A DNA stretch of 54,072 nt from Verrucomicrobiota bacterium (GCA_018814445.1 JAHIZV010000164.1:1-54072); one strand, 5' to 3'. Positions 9,701 through 24,700 are shown, counted from the first letter of the stretch. The notes: generated by a model from the letters alone, not told the origin. Numbers and translations are program-made.

Positions 9701-12700
9701 GTCGGGCAGGCGTCTGGCGGCAGCGGCTCCGCGACGATTACAAACGGACTGCTGTATATCCCCGCTAATGCGGACCTGTTTGTAGGTAATGCCGGCACGG
9801 GCATACTGAATCTCGGCGGCGACGGGCAGATCACGCTGAACGCCGGGGCGACGCATCCGGCCATCATCGGCAACGCGGCCGGAGGAACCGGTACGGTCAA
9901 TCAAACCGGCGGGCGCGTAGACTCACTCGATAACACGGATTTCATCATTGGCAACGTGAGCGGGGCCTCGGCCGTCTACAAACTTTCCGGCGGTACGCTC
10001 GACCTCGGCGCGACGGGTGGGAACAACGGTGACGATCTGACGGTGTCAAACGGCACGATGCATCTCGTCGGCGTTAACTGGACCAACGTGATCGACGATG
10101 ACCTGTTTGTCGGTCCGAGCGGCCAGATGACTTTCGAGTTTTCGAGCAGTGCCATCCATCCCTTCGAGGTCGATGATGACATCAACATCATCAGCGGATC
10201 GACGCTGAATATAACGAATGACGGCGGCGGAATTTCGGACGGAACGTACGTCATCATCACGAGCCTGAACGCCAGCGCCATCAGCGCCAAATTCACTACG
10301 ACAAACTGGCTCGGAGGGGTCACGGGCACCGTATCATACACGGACGGGCGCGTTGCTGTTACGTTTGCCGATTTGACCGAAGCGGCGCTCTTTGTTGGTC
10401 CCACCTCGTTGAGCTACACCTCCATGGTTGGTGTGGCTCCGGCATCGCAGACTTTCACGGTTACTAACTCTGGACAGCAGGCTCTATACTTCACCAACAC
10501 CATCGCCTACGGCAGCGGTTCAGGATGGCTGATCGTCGCGCCGTCAACCGGATCAATCAGCGGCGTAAGCACACTTCTCAATACGGGCGCCGTCACCGTC
10601 GCGGGCATGTCAGCGGGCGTGTATACCGCGACGAACAACGTGGACGGCAATCAGACAAATACGGCTGTGGACGTTGTTGTAACGCTGACGCTGACCAATA
10701 TTCCGGATGTTGCGTCGGCAACCGCAACGGCGGATGGATCGGAATTCGTTGATCTGGCCTGGACCAAAGCCCCGGGGGATCTGCAGGTTCTGATTGTGCA
10801 CCGGGCCGGCGCGGCGCCTTCGGCCGATCCAAGCCAGAATACGAGCTATACGGTCGGACAGTCTCTCGGCAGCGGCAAAGTCATCTACAAAGGCTCGGGC
10901 ACGAGCCTGGAGCATGTGGTGGGCGAGGGAACGGTCAACTACTATAACTTCTACTCGATGACGAATAGTCACTATTCCCCCGGTCTGCAGCGGACTGCCA
11001 GCAGTACTTCCTATGACGGGCACGAGATTGTTGATCAGTTTGCCTACACGAACGGTGTGACGCTCAACAGTCTCAATGGCGGGCAGGGATGGTCGGGTTC
11101 CTGGACCGAGAGCACGAGCGGCCAGTACACGCTCACGAACTACAGTTTCTCGAGTGTGAGCGGATTCCCGACCAACCACGCCAACGCGATTCACACGAGT
11201 TCACCTCAGAACGACAGCTACACAGCCAGAAGGACGTTCACTGCGGTGACCGCAGACAGGATATACGGCGCCTGCTTTGTTAACTTCCAGTACAACGGAC
11301 CGAGCAAGTGGTCAGGCATGTCTTTCATGGACGGGACGACGGAAGAGGCCTTCTTTGGGGAGATCGGGGGAGTAGACACGAACTTCGGCCTGTCTTCCTA
11401 TGACGGCGCCAGCTACACGGGTTCCGGCGATAATATGTCACTCACGACGGACTACTTGATCATCGGATCCTACGATTTCAGCACGCGCAAATTTCGCGGT
11501 CTTATCTACGGCAGTGCCGAGAGCGTGCCGACCACGGAGCCGGCAACATGGGATGTAGAAGTGACGGTACCACCAGGTAACATCACCAGCATCAACGGAA
11601 TCCGTCTCGGATCGGGCGAGTACGCTGACAGCGGCTACGTCGGAGACGTGTATTTCGATGAAGTGCGCGTCGCGACAAATTGGGGGCAGTTACTCAATCA
11701 GGCGGCCACATACAATATCGGCAATGCCTGGCATATTCCATCAAATGCGGAACCGGCCACGGTCACGATGAGAAGTCCTGTAACGGAGCCATCCACCAAT
11801 CAGACCGTCTACTTCTACAACGGAAATCAATACCAGGGAACGGGTAACTCCGGCGATCAAAGCGGCGGAACGCTGTACCATCGTGTTGTCGGCGGCGGGG
11901 GATGGACCTCAACGAATCTCTATTACGACAGCGCGTCAGGCAACAACAAGTACTGGGTTACAGATATTCCGCCGGGCACATACACGTCCGGTCAGCAGAT
12001 TGAGTATTACTTCAAGATTACCTATACGGATCACGACAATACATACATAGGAACAACGAACAACGGCGTCGGAAACGTCCTCAAGGGCATTGAATCCTGG
12101 GTTCAGACCAACACGTTCAAGTTCACGTACTCCACTCAGAGCGGGCTCGCTCCCGCCTATGTCTGGCACGCGGCCAACCGCGTGGTTTCCAGCGGATCAA
12201 ATGTCGAGTTCTGGGTGAAGGTCGGCTATGCCGAGGGCATCGGGTCGAACAAGTGGGCCGATTACTCTTCTATCTATTACACCACCGACGGAGCCACTCC
12301 CTCCGGCGGATACGGATCCTCAAGCAACGGCTCGACGATCGAAGCCTCCATGAGTTTCGATCACATGGAGTGGGACAGCTATCCCGACGGCGACGCGATG
12401 TGGTGGGTGGGAAAGGTCACCAATCTGCCTCTTCAGACGACCATCAAGTACAAGATCGGCGCATGGAAAACCACCGGCACCTATGAGCGGTTTGCCGACT
12501 ACAACGCGGCCACCGATAACCAGGTGTTCTCGTTTGAACTCGGCACGACAGTCGGCGACCCCGAGTTGACGGTCAATGGTCTCAGCGCCAACTACACGAC
12601 CACAAAACTCTTCGTCGATGAGATCGCAGGCGATACGCAGGAAGTCGTTATCGTATTCACGCCGAACGCGGCCGAGCTCGACAAGGTTGAGGTTTTCAGC

Positions 12701-15700
12701 AACATCGGCCGCCGTGACTACGTGGATGTGGACTACACAAACGCAAACATCACGGCGGACGGCTATCCGGACGGCATCAATCCTCCCGACGGCAACTACA
12801 TTACGACGAACGATACGGGAGCCTATTTCACTGCGTTTCCGATGGTGCATCAGGGCGGCGGCGTTTACATCTGGACGGCCAGGGTGGATCGTTGTGGTGC
12901 GTATCGTGTATCAGCGCGTTACAGCACGAATAATCAGCCTGCCAACACGTGGCAATGGTACACGTCTACAGCGGCCAACCGTCGCGATCACGCGGTTGTT
13001 GTCACTCCGAAGAAAGCCTTGGCACTGACTATGTATGAGTTGAATGTTCCCACTGTGGAGGCCGTGTGGACGGACCAGGCCGGGCGAAGTACTTTTGAGG
13101 ATCTGCTGGGGGCCGCGGATGGCGACAGCGACGGCTTCGACCCGTTCAATCTGGACTATCTGAACCTCATCCAGGCAAACACTCTCTGGTTCCAGCCTAT
13201 TCATCCGAATAAGATTGAACGGGAGAAGATCTACACGCCGGGCAGTCCCTATTCCGTCCGGAACTTCTTTGCCATCGCACCGCACATGGGCAGCGCCAAT
13301 ACGGAAGCAGACGCTTTCAACGAATTCACAAACTTTGTCGCAAAGGCCGACGCTTATGGCGGATCAGTCGGCACGATCAATGTCATACTTGACTCCGTTT
13401 TGAACCATGCAGCCTGGGATGCTGAAATGGGTGCGGGTGGCGTGGAGCTGGGGTACACGACGGATCCCACAAACCGAATAGCTGCCGAACGCGTGCAGTG
13501 GTTTGCGAACCTGTCGAACTACGGGACCAACGCGACGTACTACAATACCGCGTGGGACAATGACATGGCTGCGGCTCCGGATCGGGGAGACTTCGGAAAA
13601 TGGACAGACACGACCGAGTTTTTCTTCGGAGACTACGCCGCCCTCGTCCATCACAATCCGGAAGACAATGGCGACTATTTGAATGAAGGTGACTGGTTCG
13701 ACTACGACAACATGTCAACCAACACCATGGAACTGTGGAAGTACATGGCTCACTACGCGGAGTACTGGCTGACAAACACGGGTCACGCGGTGACGAATGC
13801 ATGGGACCAGACGGAAGACGACAAAGGTATTGATGGTCTCCGTTGCGACTTCGGCCAGGGGCTTCCTCCCCAGTTCTGGGAATACCTGATGAACCGTACA
13901 CGGACGATCAAGTGGAACTTCGTCTTTATGTCCGAAACGCTCGATGGCGGTGTGCCCGGGTATCGATCGAATCGTCACTTCGATATTCTAAACGAGAGCA
14001 TCGTATTCCAGTTCACGGCTTCTCACATCAACCATCCCGCCGACTTGAGAAATGCCCTTGAGGACAGAAGAAACTCATACAATAACGGTCTGATTCTACT
14101 GAATCTGACGTCTCATGACGAGGTGCTTCCGGACAACGACACATGGCTCAATGCGACGCGATACGGCGCGGTGTCCACCGTGGACGGTATACCGATGGTC
14201 TTCTACGGCCAGGAACAGGGAAGCCAGAACTACAACACGGATGGCGCCTTCTGGTACTACGACGGTTTCAGGGCTGACCACGAACTCAACTTTGGCAAGT
14301 ACGTTGCGAACTTCAAGGAATGGAACCAGTTGTCTGTCTGGTCAAATCCGCCGCCGAGCGCGACAGGTCTGGACCAGTGGTACGGCCGCGTTAACTGGGC
14401 TCGTCTGAACAGCCCGGCCCTCCAGGGTCAGAACCGCTACTTCCTGACGAACATGAGCGGGAACGACAACAGCAGAATATTCGCGGTGGCGAAGTATGAA
14501 GAGGCCAATGCTTCGCCCACGAACAAGGACGTCGTACTCGCCTTTGCTCTTCTGTTTGAGCACGGAGCAGCGCATGCGAGCGCCGCCGACACATACGATC
14601 TCACCGGCGCATGGAGCCTGCTGGGGCTGGACGTGAGCAAGAACTACAACGTGAGGAACCTGGCTTCCAGCGACGCGAACTCCTACGTGTGGACCGACCC
14701 CATCAGCGGACAGGATCTGTACGACAACGGTATCTATGTCTCGTTGGGCGGCGGCACGGTGAACGCGATCACAAACGACGGGGAACTCGTGCAGTACCTC
14801 AAGGTCGAAGAGATCACGACGCCGGTTGCCACGAACTACAGCGTCTACGGCCATGGCGACAACCTCGTCTACGACAGTCAAATCGCCGACGGTTCGTACA
14901 GCGTCAAAATGCACTTCTACGACTCATCCGGCATGGCCACGAACTCGATCTATCCAAACTTCGCAATTCGAAACGCCGCCGGCACAGAGGTTGTTGCATC
15001 AAATCGCTTCGTCAACATCTCCTGGCTGAACGGGGGGACGACAATGTTGGCCTCGAATGGATCTGTGGCGACCGTAGCGAGCGGGTCCATAGACACGGGA
15101 ACGTACGTCCTGGCGTGGGCCGGAGTGAATTCAAATGGCGTTACGGCTGTGGGGCAGACAAATCTGGAAGACAGCACGCTGGTCACGTTCACCGTAACAG
15201 ACGATGATACGGGGCCGCCTTCAATCGGTGGAAGCAGCGGCGACTGGCAGGTTTTCTACAATCTGCCCGATCAGAATTCGTTCAGTCCGGCAGACGGCGA
15301 GTTTGTCGTACGGACGCAGTTGATCTACAGACTGGACCACTTGAACAGCGGTCATACCGGGACGCTCTTCACTTACACATGGTCCGGCGATACCGACGCG
15401 AACGGATTTGCCGGCCCCGTATTGACGGCCATGAGCAATGCGCTGGTACGTGGGGCGACGTTGCGGTTCATCGGCGACAGCGGCGTGAACACAAACACCG
15501 TATATGGCTCACATTCACTGGCTTCGCTGGGTAAGCACGTCGGCAATCCTCTGTTACTCTCTATCGATGATTCCGCATCGGGCATCATGCATGACAAGCT
15601 GGGTCTGTTTGACTGCGGGGCAGGCGAGCGCTATGTCATGTCCGGATCCCACAATTTCACTGCCGGGGCCGCGACGTACCAGTGGAACATCATGCTGGAG

Positions 15701-18700
15701 ATAAAGAGCGACGCCCTCTACGCCGCATACTACTCGGAGGCGGAAGAACTCATGGCCGGCCGCTTCCACGACGATGCCTCGAAATCGCACGTCCACGACA
15801 ACACAACATTCAGTCTGGGCGGTTCCTGGGGTGCGAACTTTGTTCGCTTTGCGCCTTATCCAGACGGCAGTGTCGGAGGCAATAACGCCCAGACCGATAT
15901 CACCAATCTCATCGCGGGTGCGCAGGACGAGATATTCTTCGCGCTGAATGCAATCACACGGCCGCTGATTTCGAGCCAGCTTATCGCCGCCGTAAATGCG
16001 GATCAGACTCTCAGCGTGCATGGTGTCATTCCGGAATACGAGCGTACAAACGTGACCGCCTTTGCGGACACCTCCGAACAGTACGACATCATGACAAACA
16101 GCGCGAACTACACGGGCACCAACCGTGTTCACTTCCACACAGCATGGGCGGATGGCGATCACACGACTGTTGATGATGGAAGTTCTCATGATCTCGTTCA
16201 CGCGAAGTACATGATCATTGATCCGTTCGGAAGTCAGCCCATCGTTATTCATGGTTCGCCGAATTGGACGGCATCGGGACTGGTCTATGACGACACCAAC
16301 GACGAGAACCTGCAGGTTCTCCGCCATCAGGGCATTGCTTCGTACTACTTCGAGAACTGGACGAAAATTACCGGGGTGTATACCGGTCGAGTAAATCTCG
16401 TTTCGGGCGCTTCGCTTGAAGTCTTCGGCGGAACCGACAAGTTGACATCGTCGGGCGTCGGCACCAATACCATCTGGACGATAACGGACGGCAATCTGCT
16501 GACGAACGATCTGCATCTGCACTTCCATGTGTACGACCAGGGCAGCGGCATCAGTCGGGGCACGACTACGGCCTCCACCAACATGAATATGAACGTGGAC
16601 AATCTGACCACGAACAACGTCACTAATTTCGTACTGGCGACGAGCAGTGCGACCACGACCGATTCCTCGTCCACCAGCGTGTGGACGTTCGTGAGCTTCA
16701 GCACGACGATCGTTGGAAACATGTTCGGAACAAACGGCGTCACGGCCGATATTCCCGACGCGGATGCTGACTACCCCGGGGACATCCTGTGGACGAGCAA
16801 TCAGCTCTTCGGATACATCGCGGTAATCGATGATGACACGAACACTCCGACGGCGTCAGGCTTCGTCATTTACGGTTCGGAAGGGCTTTCCACAGTGACC
16901 GTAGCGGAGCTGACTTCCGGCTCTGGGTGGGCGATCACAGGCCTTGTGCAGGATGTTGACAGCGGCGTTAACATCGATGGGGCATCCGTCGTACAGCCGA
17001 CCAATTCTCCTTACTTCGTGCTTTACAGCCCGACAGGTACCGCGGTCCTGACAAACGTGTTCGATGCGGCGTTCACCGATGGACAGGCCGATGCATCAGC
17101 GGGCGCCGTCAGCAATGCATCGCTGGGTACTGTGTCCAGTCCGGCGACGGGTATCTGGACGGCTCGCGTTGTCGTGACCGACAACGACTTTGACCGAACC
17201 GGCGATCAGTTGACGATTACCAATGAGTACACGTTTGAGGTCATCAGCACGCCACAGTACATCACCGTAGATGCTTTCATCGACAAGCACATCATTCAGC
17301 GTGTCGGAACCAACGGCAGTCTGCAGCTTTCCGGAACATACACAGGCACGCCGACAGCCATCGAAGCGCGAATCGTCAGCACGAACGGCTCGGAAATCAC
17401 AGCTTGGGCAACGGTGGATGCTTCACCGTCCGGTGAGACGTGGAGCGGAACGGTCAGCGGCATCCCCGAGGGCGGCTGGTACAGAGTGGAGACCCGTTAC
17501 TCGAACGCGACAAGCGTCACGAACGACACATCCAACCGCTTCGGCGTGGGCATCCTGATCGCCTTCCTCGGTCAGAGCAATATAGCCAAGATGTTCTCAA
17601 CGTCGAACAACACCGACGTTGCGAACCAGCACCTCTCTTACTTCGGGTATGACGACTACTCCGATAACCACCTTGGTGATGCGGTCATCTGGCGGGACAT
17701 AACGGGCGCCGGGCACAACGGAAACGGCGGCATTCGGCTTGGAAATGACCTGCGCTCCGAATTGGGGATTCCTGTCGGATTGATGAACTTCTCGATCGGT
17801 TCCACGCGCATTACCCAGTGGACCAATGCAACATGGTACGGATGGACGCAGTTTGTGGGTGGAGTGGAGACGGTTGGCAGCGATTTCGAGATGGTGGTCT
17901 GGCATCAGGGAGCTGCCGATGCGCTCGCCGGGGTAACGAAGACCCAATACAAGTCGAATCTGGATGCGTTGTATTCGAACATCACGAACCTCGTCCCGAG
18001 CGCGCGTCAGACGAACCTGCCGTTCCTCTGCGCTATCCAGAACCGCGGCGACTACGGCGCAGGCTATGACGATGACTACAACGCCGTACGTGGAGCCCAG
18101 TTGGAGTGGCCGACTGAAGCTCCGAACGCGAGCATGAAGTTCCGTGCCGGTAATTCGATCGACATGATTCACGGCGGATGGCTTGGCGACGGCTGGGGTC
18201 ACTGGCAACCGACCAGTTACGCGCTCATGGCGGATCGCTACGCGCAATCAGCTCTCCACGCTCTTGGTGAACCGGGATACACGTATGGCGGCGGTGGCGG
18301 GGTGATGACGACCGGTGTTCTGTATGACAACAAGATCATCCTGAGTTTCCAGCAGGATGGAGGCACGAAGCTGACCGTGACCAACTCGTCCGTCAACATC
18401 GCCGGATTCGAAGTCTCTACGAACAACTTCGTTTCGACGCTGGGTATCGCGACGGCAGAACTCTATAACGCCGATACCCAGGTTCGGTTGGTCTTCTCCA
18501 ACGACTTGTCGGGCAATGTTGAGGTCCGTTACCTGTACGGGATGAATCCGTTCGGAGGTACGAGCGCGACGAATCCCGCGAATATTCTGTATGACGACGC
18601 GGCATATTCAGGCGGCCGCACGGGCCTCCCGATCAACGGAACGGTGGATGATCTGGCCGTTTACGGCACATCGACGTACTACCGCATCCGTTTCGACTTC

Positions 18701-21700
18701 GGTGATGCCACATTCGCTACGGCCGACAACTGGAACAATGTCACGAATTCGACTCAGGGCACGACTATCATAGATGCCATTGCCACGAACGGCGAGGCAA
18801 CGCGGGTTGATCTGGAAATCACCGATGATTTCTCGACCATAAACACCGGCGGCACGACGAGTCCGGACGCCGGACTGGGTTATCCCAGTTCCGCGACACG
18901 GGACAGCCTGTGGGGCAACACGAATCTCTTTGCCGGCGAGCTGGAAACCAATGCCCAGCTGACGATCTCCGGCCTTGATACTTCCGGAGAATACCGCTTC
19001 ACGTTCTTTGCCTCCCGCGTAACCGGAGGCGGTGACAACCGTGAGACGGCGTACCTTGTTAGCGGAGCAGCCGGGAGCACGAACACGGTCTACCTGGACC
19101 CCGTCGACAACACGAGCCAGAAGGTTACGACGATCGGCATTACTCCCGATGGAAGCGGCCAGGTAGTAATCAACATCCGCCGCGGACCGAACAACACGAA
19201 TCCGGACGGCTTCTACTACCTCGGTGTCATGGAGATCAGTCAGGAAGCGTATGTGGACAACCCCGCTTCCACCAGTGCGGCGGTCGACGGCGAGGAAGCC
19301 GTGGACCTATCCTGGACTCAGAACGGCAGCGGGGACAATGTGATGGTCGTACGCTCCACGGCCTCTTCGGCCGCGAAGCCGTCGAACGGCACAGCGTATA
19401 CCGCGGGCGACGCCATCGGGTCCGGCGTGGTCGCGTACAACGGGTCTTCTACGACCCATAAGGACACGGAGCTTGCGCAAAGCACCGGGTACTACTACTT
19501 CTTCTACAGTGTAGACGGTTCGGACAACTACTCGGACGGTCTCACGAACAGCGTTACGACCGACACGTTCGGACAGGAAATCTACGACTCCTTCTCCTAC
19601 ACCAACGGCGTCCTCGCAGACGGCAAGTCCGGCGGCACAGGTTGGACGAACGCCTGGAACGGCGGCACGCTTCTGGGTGCGGGCGAGTGGGTCATGACCA
19701 ATGGCGTGCCTGGTTTTGAGAACGACTTCAGCGGGTATCCGACGAACCACGGTCACATCACGACGATGACGTCAGATGGAAACGGGGGCAAAGGAACCAA
19801 CGACCGGCATTTCGTGTCTGTCACTAACGGCACCATTTTCTTCGGCGGCATCGTGAGTTATCAGTACTGGGGCGTGCAGAAGTGGGCGGGTATCGAGCTC
19901 ATGGACGGCAGTACGGCGCGGATGTTCATCGGTAAGTACTACAGCCTCACCACGACAAACACGTTCGGCATTCAAGGCGACGGCGGAGCATGGACGGCCA
20001 CCTCTTCCTACGATGTTAACCCGCGGGAGGGTACTGGCGGAAACACGGGCAATGTATATCTGGTCATTGGTAAATATAACTTCGATGAGCAACGGGCAGA
20101 GGCAAATGCGTATTACCGCACCGTGAGTACCCCAAAGAGCGAGCCGACTACCTGGAGTAGTGACTACACGCTGTCGTCGCCCTTCACAAAGTTCGACGGG
20201 TTGCGTCTCCGAGCGGGCGCCGCGAGCGGCAGTGTCGGCCACACGTTCTTTGATGAGGTCCGCGTGGCGCGCACATGGGGTGACCTGCTTGAACTTGATC
20301 CTCCGAAAGTGACAAACTTCAGTATCAACGCCGGCGATACGGTCTACGACAGCCAGATCAACAGCGGTTCGTTCACGGTACGCATGAGTTTTGCCAGCGC
20401 GAAGGGCGTTGAGACAGTCAGCACGAGCGGGGACTTCTTCAAGCCCAACTTCGACATCTTTAACTCCATCGGCACTCAGGTTCTTACCGATGAGGTCTTT
20501 GACGTCTTCAGTCATACCAGTCCCACGGCGGTCGACGCCACGGACAGCAACTCCGTCGGCGTCGGCGTGTCCTCTGTTACATTGGGCGTCTATACATCAC
20601 GCTGGAGCGCAATCAACTCGAACGAATGTCCGGAGCTGGAGTCCATCTACAACACCAACTTCGTGAAGCTTACCTTCACTGTTGTCGATGACGACACGAC
20701 GGCGCCGAGTAACTTCAACTTCAATGTGGACGGGCAGACCTATACGAATACAGATCTGGCAAGCGGACTGGAAATCACCGGTCAGGTGCAGGACGCGCAG
20801 AGCGGTGTGTTTGCTGGATCGAGTAATACGTACTCTCTGACGAGAGGTGGCGCCGTTGTCTCTTCAGGATCTTTTTCAACGGCTCCAAGTGTTAACGGAT
20901 ACGCGAAAAGTGCGGCCGAGGCGCTGGCAGTGACTATTCCCGCAAGCGTCATCACAAATGCCGGCAGCTACGTGCTGTACGTCACCAACATCAACTACGA
21001 TGTGGACCGTACTGACGATCACCAGTCTGGAACAAGCAGCTATGCTTTCACGGTTGTTGAACCTTCGGTGGCGCCGGGTCTTGATGTGACTCCTGCAACG
21101 TTCACGATCGAAACGATGGTCGGTACGGATCCTTCCGACTTCACGTTTACGGTCACGAATACCGGAATCGGTACTTTGTTCTTCACGAATTACATCACAT
21201 ACGGAAACGGTTCGGGGTGGCTGGATGTTGCTCCCGCCGATGGGACCGTTGCGGAGGCCGGTGGTCAGATCTGCACGGGATCCGTCACCGTGGCCGGCAT
21301 GTCGGCGGGCATCTATACGGCGACGAATCGCGTGGACGGTAATCAGACCAACAGCGCGACAAACGTAGTGATTACGCTGACGTTGACGAATATCCCGAAT
21401 CCAACCGTCTTCACCGCAACAGCGGACGGGAAGGAGTTCGTTGACCTGGCCTGGACAAAGGCGGGCAGTCTCGACGTATTGCTTCTTTACCGCGAGGTCT
21501 CGGCTCCTTCAGCGTCTCCCACAAACGGTGACGCCTATGCCATAGGCGATCCGCTTGGCGGCGGCACGGTCGTTTACAAAGGTTCCGCCTCGTCCTTTGA
21601 GCATGTCGTCAGTACGAACAAGACGCACTACTACATCGTCTATTCGATGAATAACGACCACTACTCCGCCGGCTCGTCGGACAACGATTCGACGACGTCA

Positions 21701-24700
21701 TATCAATCGTATGAGATCGTGGATTCAATGTCGTACACCAACGGCGTGGGTATAGACGGTCTGAGCGGCGGACACGGATGGACGAACGACTGGGCTCTCA
21801 ATGGCGGCACGATGGCGATGGTCAGCAGCGGGCTGGCCGGAGCCGTGAACTATCCGGTCGCACATGGAAATGCGCTGCAGCTTGACCCGGACAACGGAAA
21901 CGCCAGCGCATGGCGAGAGTTTGACAGGCACACTACCGGCGCCATCTACATGAGTTATGTGCTCAATGCGACGAATCTGGGTTCCGGGCGCTATGCCGTA
22001 ATTGATGTCTACGATAAGGCGACGAAGGTTGCCGCGTTCGGCGTCATCGGCGGCGCCACCGCGGTTGGAATCGAGCAGCCGAGTGTCGCGTCACGGACAA
22101 CGACAAATGAGGTCAACTACAAAGGTGACGTTACCATTATCGGTAAGTACGACTTCACGTCTGATAAGTTCTTTGTCTCAGCCTTCTATACCAACAGCGT
22201 GATTCCGACCGTCGAACCGTCTGACGCCGGTTGGAACACGAATCTTACATGGTCGGGCGAAATCACGGGCATCAATAAGATGATGCTGACGGTGGGCACC
22301 TGGACCAGTACAGACCCGGGCTTTCTTCTTATCGATGAGTTCCGGGTAGCGACCAATTACTACCAGTTGCTCAATATGTCGCTTCCTTCAGACCCGCCCA
22401 CTGGTCGATCCGCGACGGCAGATGGAGAGCAGGCCGTTGATCTGTCATGGGAGCAGAACGGCGACAACGATAATGTTATGATCGTCCGGTCCACGTCCTC
22501 AACCGCCACCGCGCCGACAAACGGTGATACGTATGCGGTGGGCGCATCCCTGGGTTCTGGTTCGGTCGTGTTCAACGGTTCCTCTCTCTACTTCAAGGAT
22601 GTGGAGTTGACGGAGACGACGCCGTACTACTACTTCTTCTACAGCGTCGGGTCTGCGACCAATTACTCGATCGTGGTGACGAATACCGCGACGACGGATA
22701 CCTTCGAGCCGACCGAGATTTACGAGTCCTTCTCCTACGATGTGGACGAGAATCTGAGCCTGAAAGACGGCGGCAACGGATGGACGCAGCACTGGGTTTC
22801 TGCGGGCGGTGCGATCACGAACTGGGAAGAAAGCCTGGTAACACCGACGGGATATCCGACCAATCACGGTCATATGGTGAAATGGACTTCCCCGGGTTCC
22901 GACAGTTCGGTCGTGTACAACCGATTCTTCGAGCCGGTAAACAGCGGCAAGCTGTTCGTCAGTTACGTGCTCAGCACGGAGACGAACACGGGTAACCGCT
23001 ACGCGGGCCTGCGCTGGATGAGCAACAATACAATCAGGATGTTCACCGGCCTGCGGGGTGGTCAGGCGGTTGCCGGCGCCGAACAGGCTGATGTTGCCGT
23101 TTCCGGAAATACCGCGACAGTAATCCCGTCCCACGGCAACGACAACATCCACAGTAATGCCGTCCTGATCATCACGATGTTTGACTTCTCCGACGAGACG
23201 TTCCACGTCAATGCGTATACGTCGCTGACGGAGGCCGTTGAATCGTTTGAGCCGACGACATGGGATCTGGAACTTTCTCTGACGGCTGATTACGTGCAGA
23301 GCATCAACGGTATTCAGTTGGCCGCCGGCGGATACGGCGGTACGGACGCCCCGGACACCTACTGGGACGAGATTCGAGTGGCCACGAACCGGTACAATCT
23401 GTTGGACACGGAATCACTGCCGAGTCCACCGACCGGAACGAGTGCTGCTTCTGACGGCGAACAGGCCGTTGACCTGTCGTGGACGCAGAATGGATCAGGT
23501 CACGACGTGCTGGTGGTTCGGTCGACCGGATCTTCACCCACTGCGTCCCCGACGAACACCGACACTTACGCGGTCGGCGCTTCTCTCGGGGCCGGTACAG
23601 TTATTTTCAATGGTTCAGATACGTCTTTCAAGGACGTGGAGTTAGCCGAGAACACCACGTACTACTACTTCTTCTACAGTGTGAACGGGACGGCGTACTA
23701 CTCGCAGGCCGTGACAAACAACGCGACGACCGAGGCATTTGACTCAGGCGAAATCTACGAGTCTTTCTCCTATGATCTGGGCGCCGACCTGAACACCAAA
23801 AACGCGGGCAATGGATTCGAAAGCGCGTGGAGCACGAGTGCCGGCACCTTCACAAACTGCGTCAGCCCGTTCTCCGACGTAAGCGGGTATCCTCAGGTAC
23901 ACGGACATGCGATCGCCAGTACCGGCAGCGGCGACGACGATATGTATCTGAGGAGTATCTTCTCCACGAACGAGGGCACCGTCTACGTCGGCTTTATGAT
24001 GAAGTATGGATCGGACGACTGGAGCGGACTCAGCTTCCAGAACAGCGGAACCGAAGAGCTGTTCATCGGAGAACGCGGCGCGGAGCAGAACATGTTCGGC
24101 ATCCAGGTTGCGGGTGGGGGCAGCAGCGATGCACTCGGCAGTGATTCGATGGTCATCGGCACGGAGTACACGGTCATCGCGAAGATCGATTTCGATGCGG
24201 GTACGCCCACGTTTGAGGCTTCCATATATACAAACGATACTGAATCCGTACCTCTTACCGAGCCCGGGACGTGGGATATCAGCACCACATTTACCGCCGG
24301 ACAGGTTCCGAACATCAACCAGATTCGCATTGCGGCGGGAACGACCTCGGCGACGTGGTTCGATGAAATCCGTCTCGCAACCACGTATGAAGGCTTGCTT
24401 GCCCAGTCCGCTCCGGTCGCGACGAACTACAGCGTCAACGGGGGAAGCGACGTAACAGATGCCGCGATCACCGGCGGAACCTACAGTGTCGTGATCGATC
24501 TCTTTGACGGAGACGGCATGGCGACGAACGCGACGTTTCCGAGCTTCGACATCAAGAACGCTGCGGGGACGAAGATCGTCACGAACGAGTTCTTCCTCCA
24601 CAACATCTTCGGCGCAACATCGCTGAAGTCGTCCAACTCAGTTCTGACAAGCACCGTCGCCAGCGCCGGTGTTGATCTCGGCGACTATACTCTCCTCTTC

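Noticed and set aside
15554-16528. Minus-strand ORF (324 codons) opposite the PLD-like domain
   Set aside because: The plus strand encodes both HKD motifs there; the antisense frame shows no family features.
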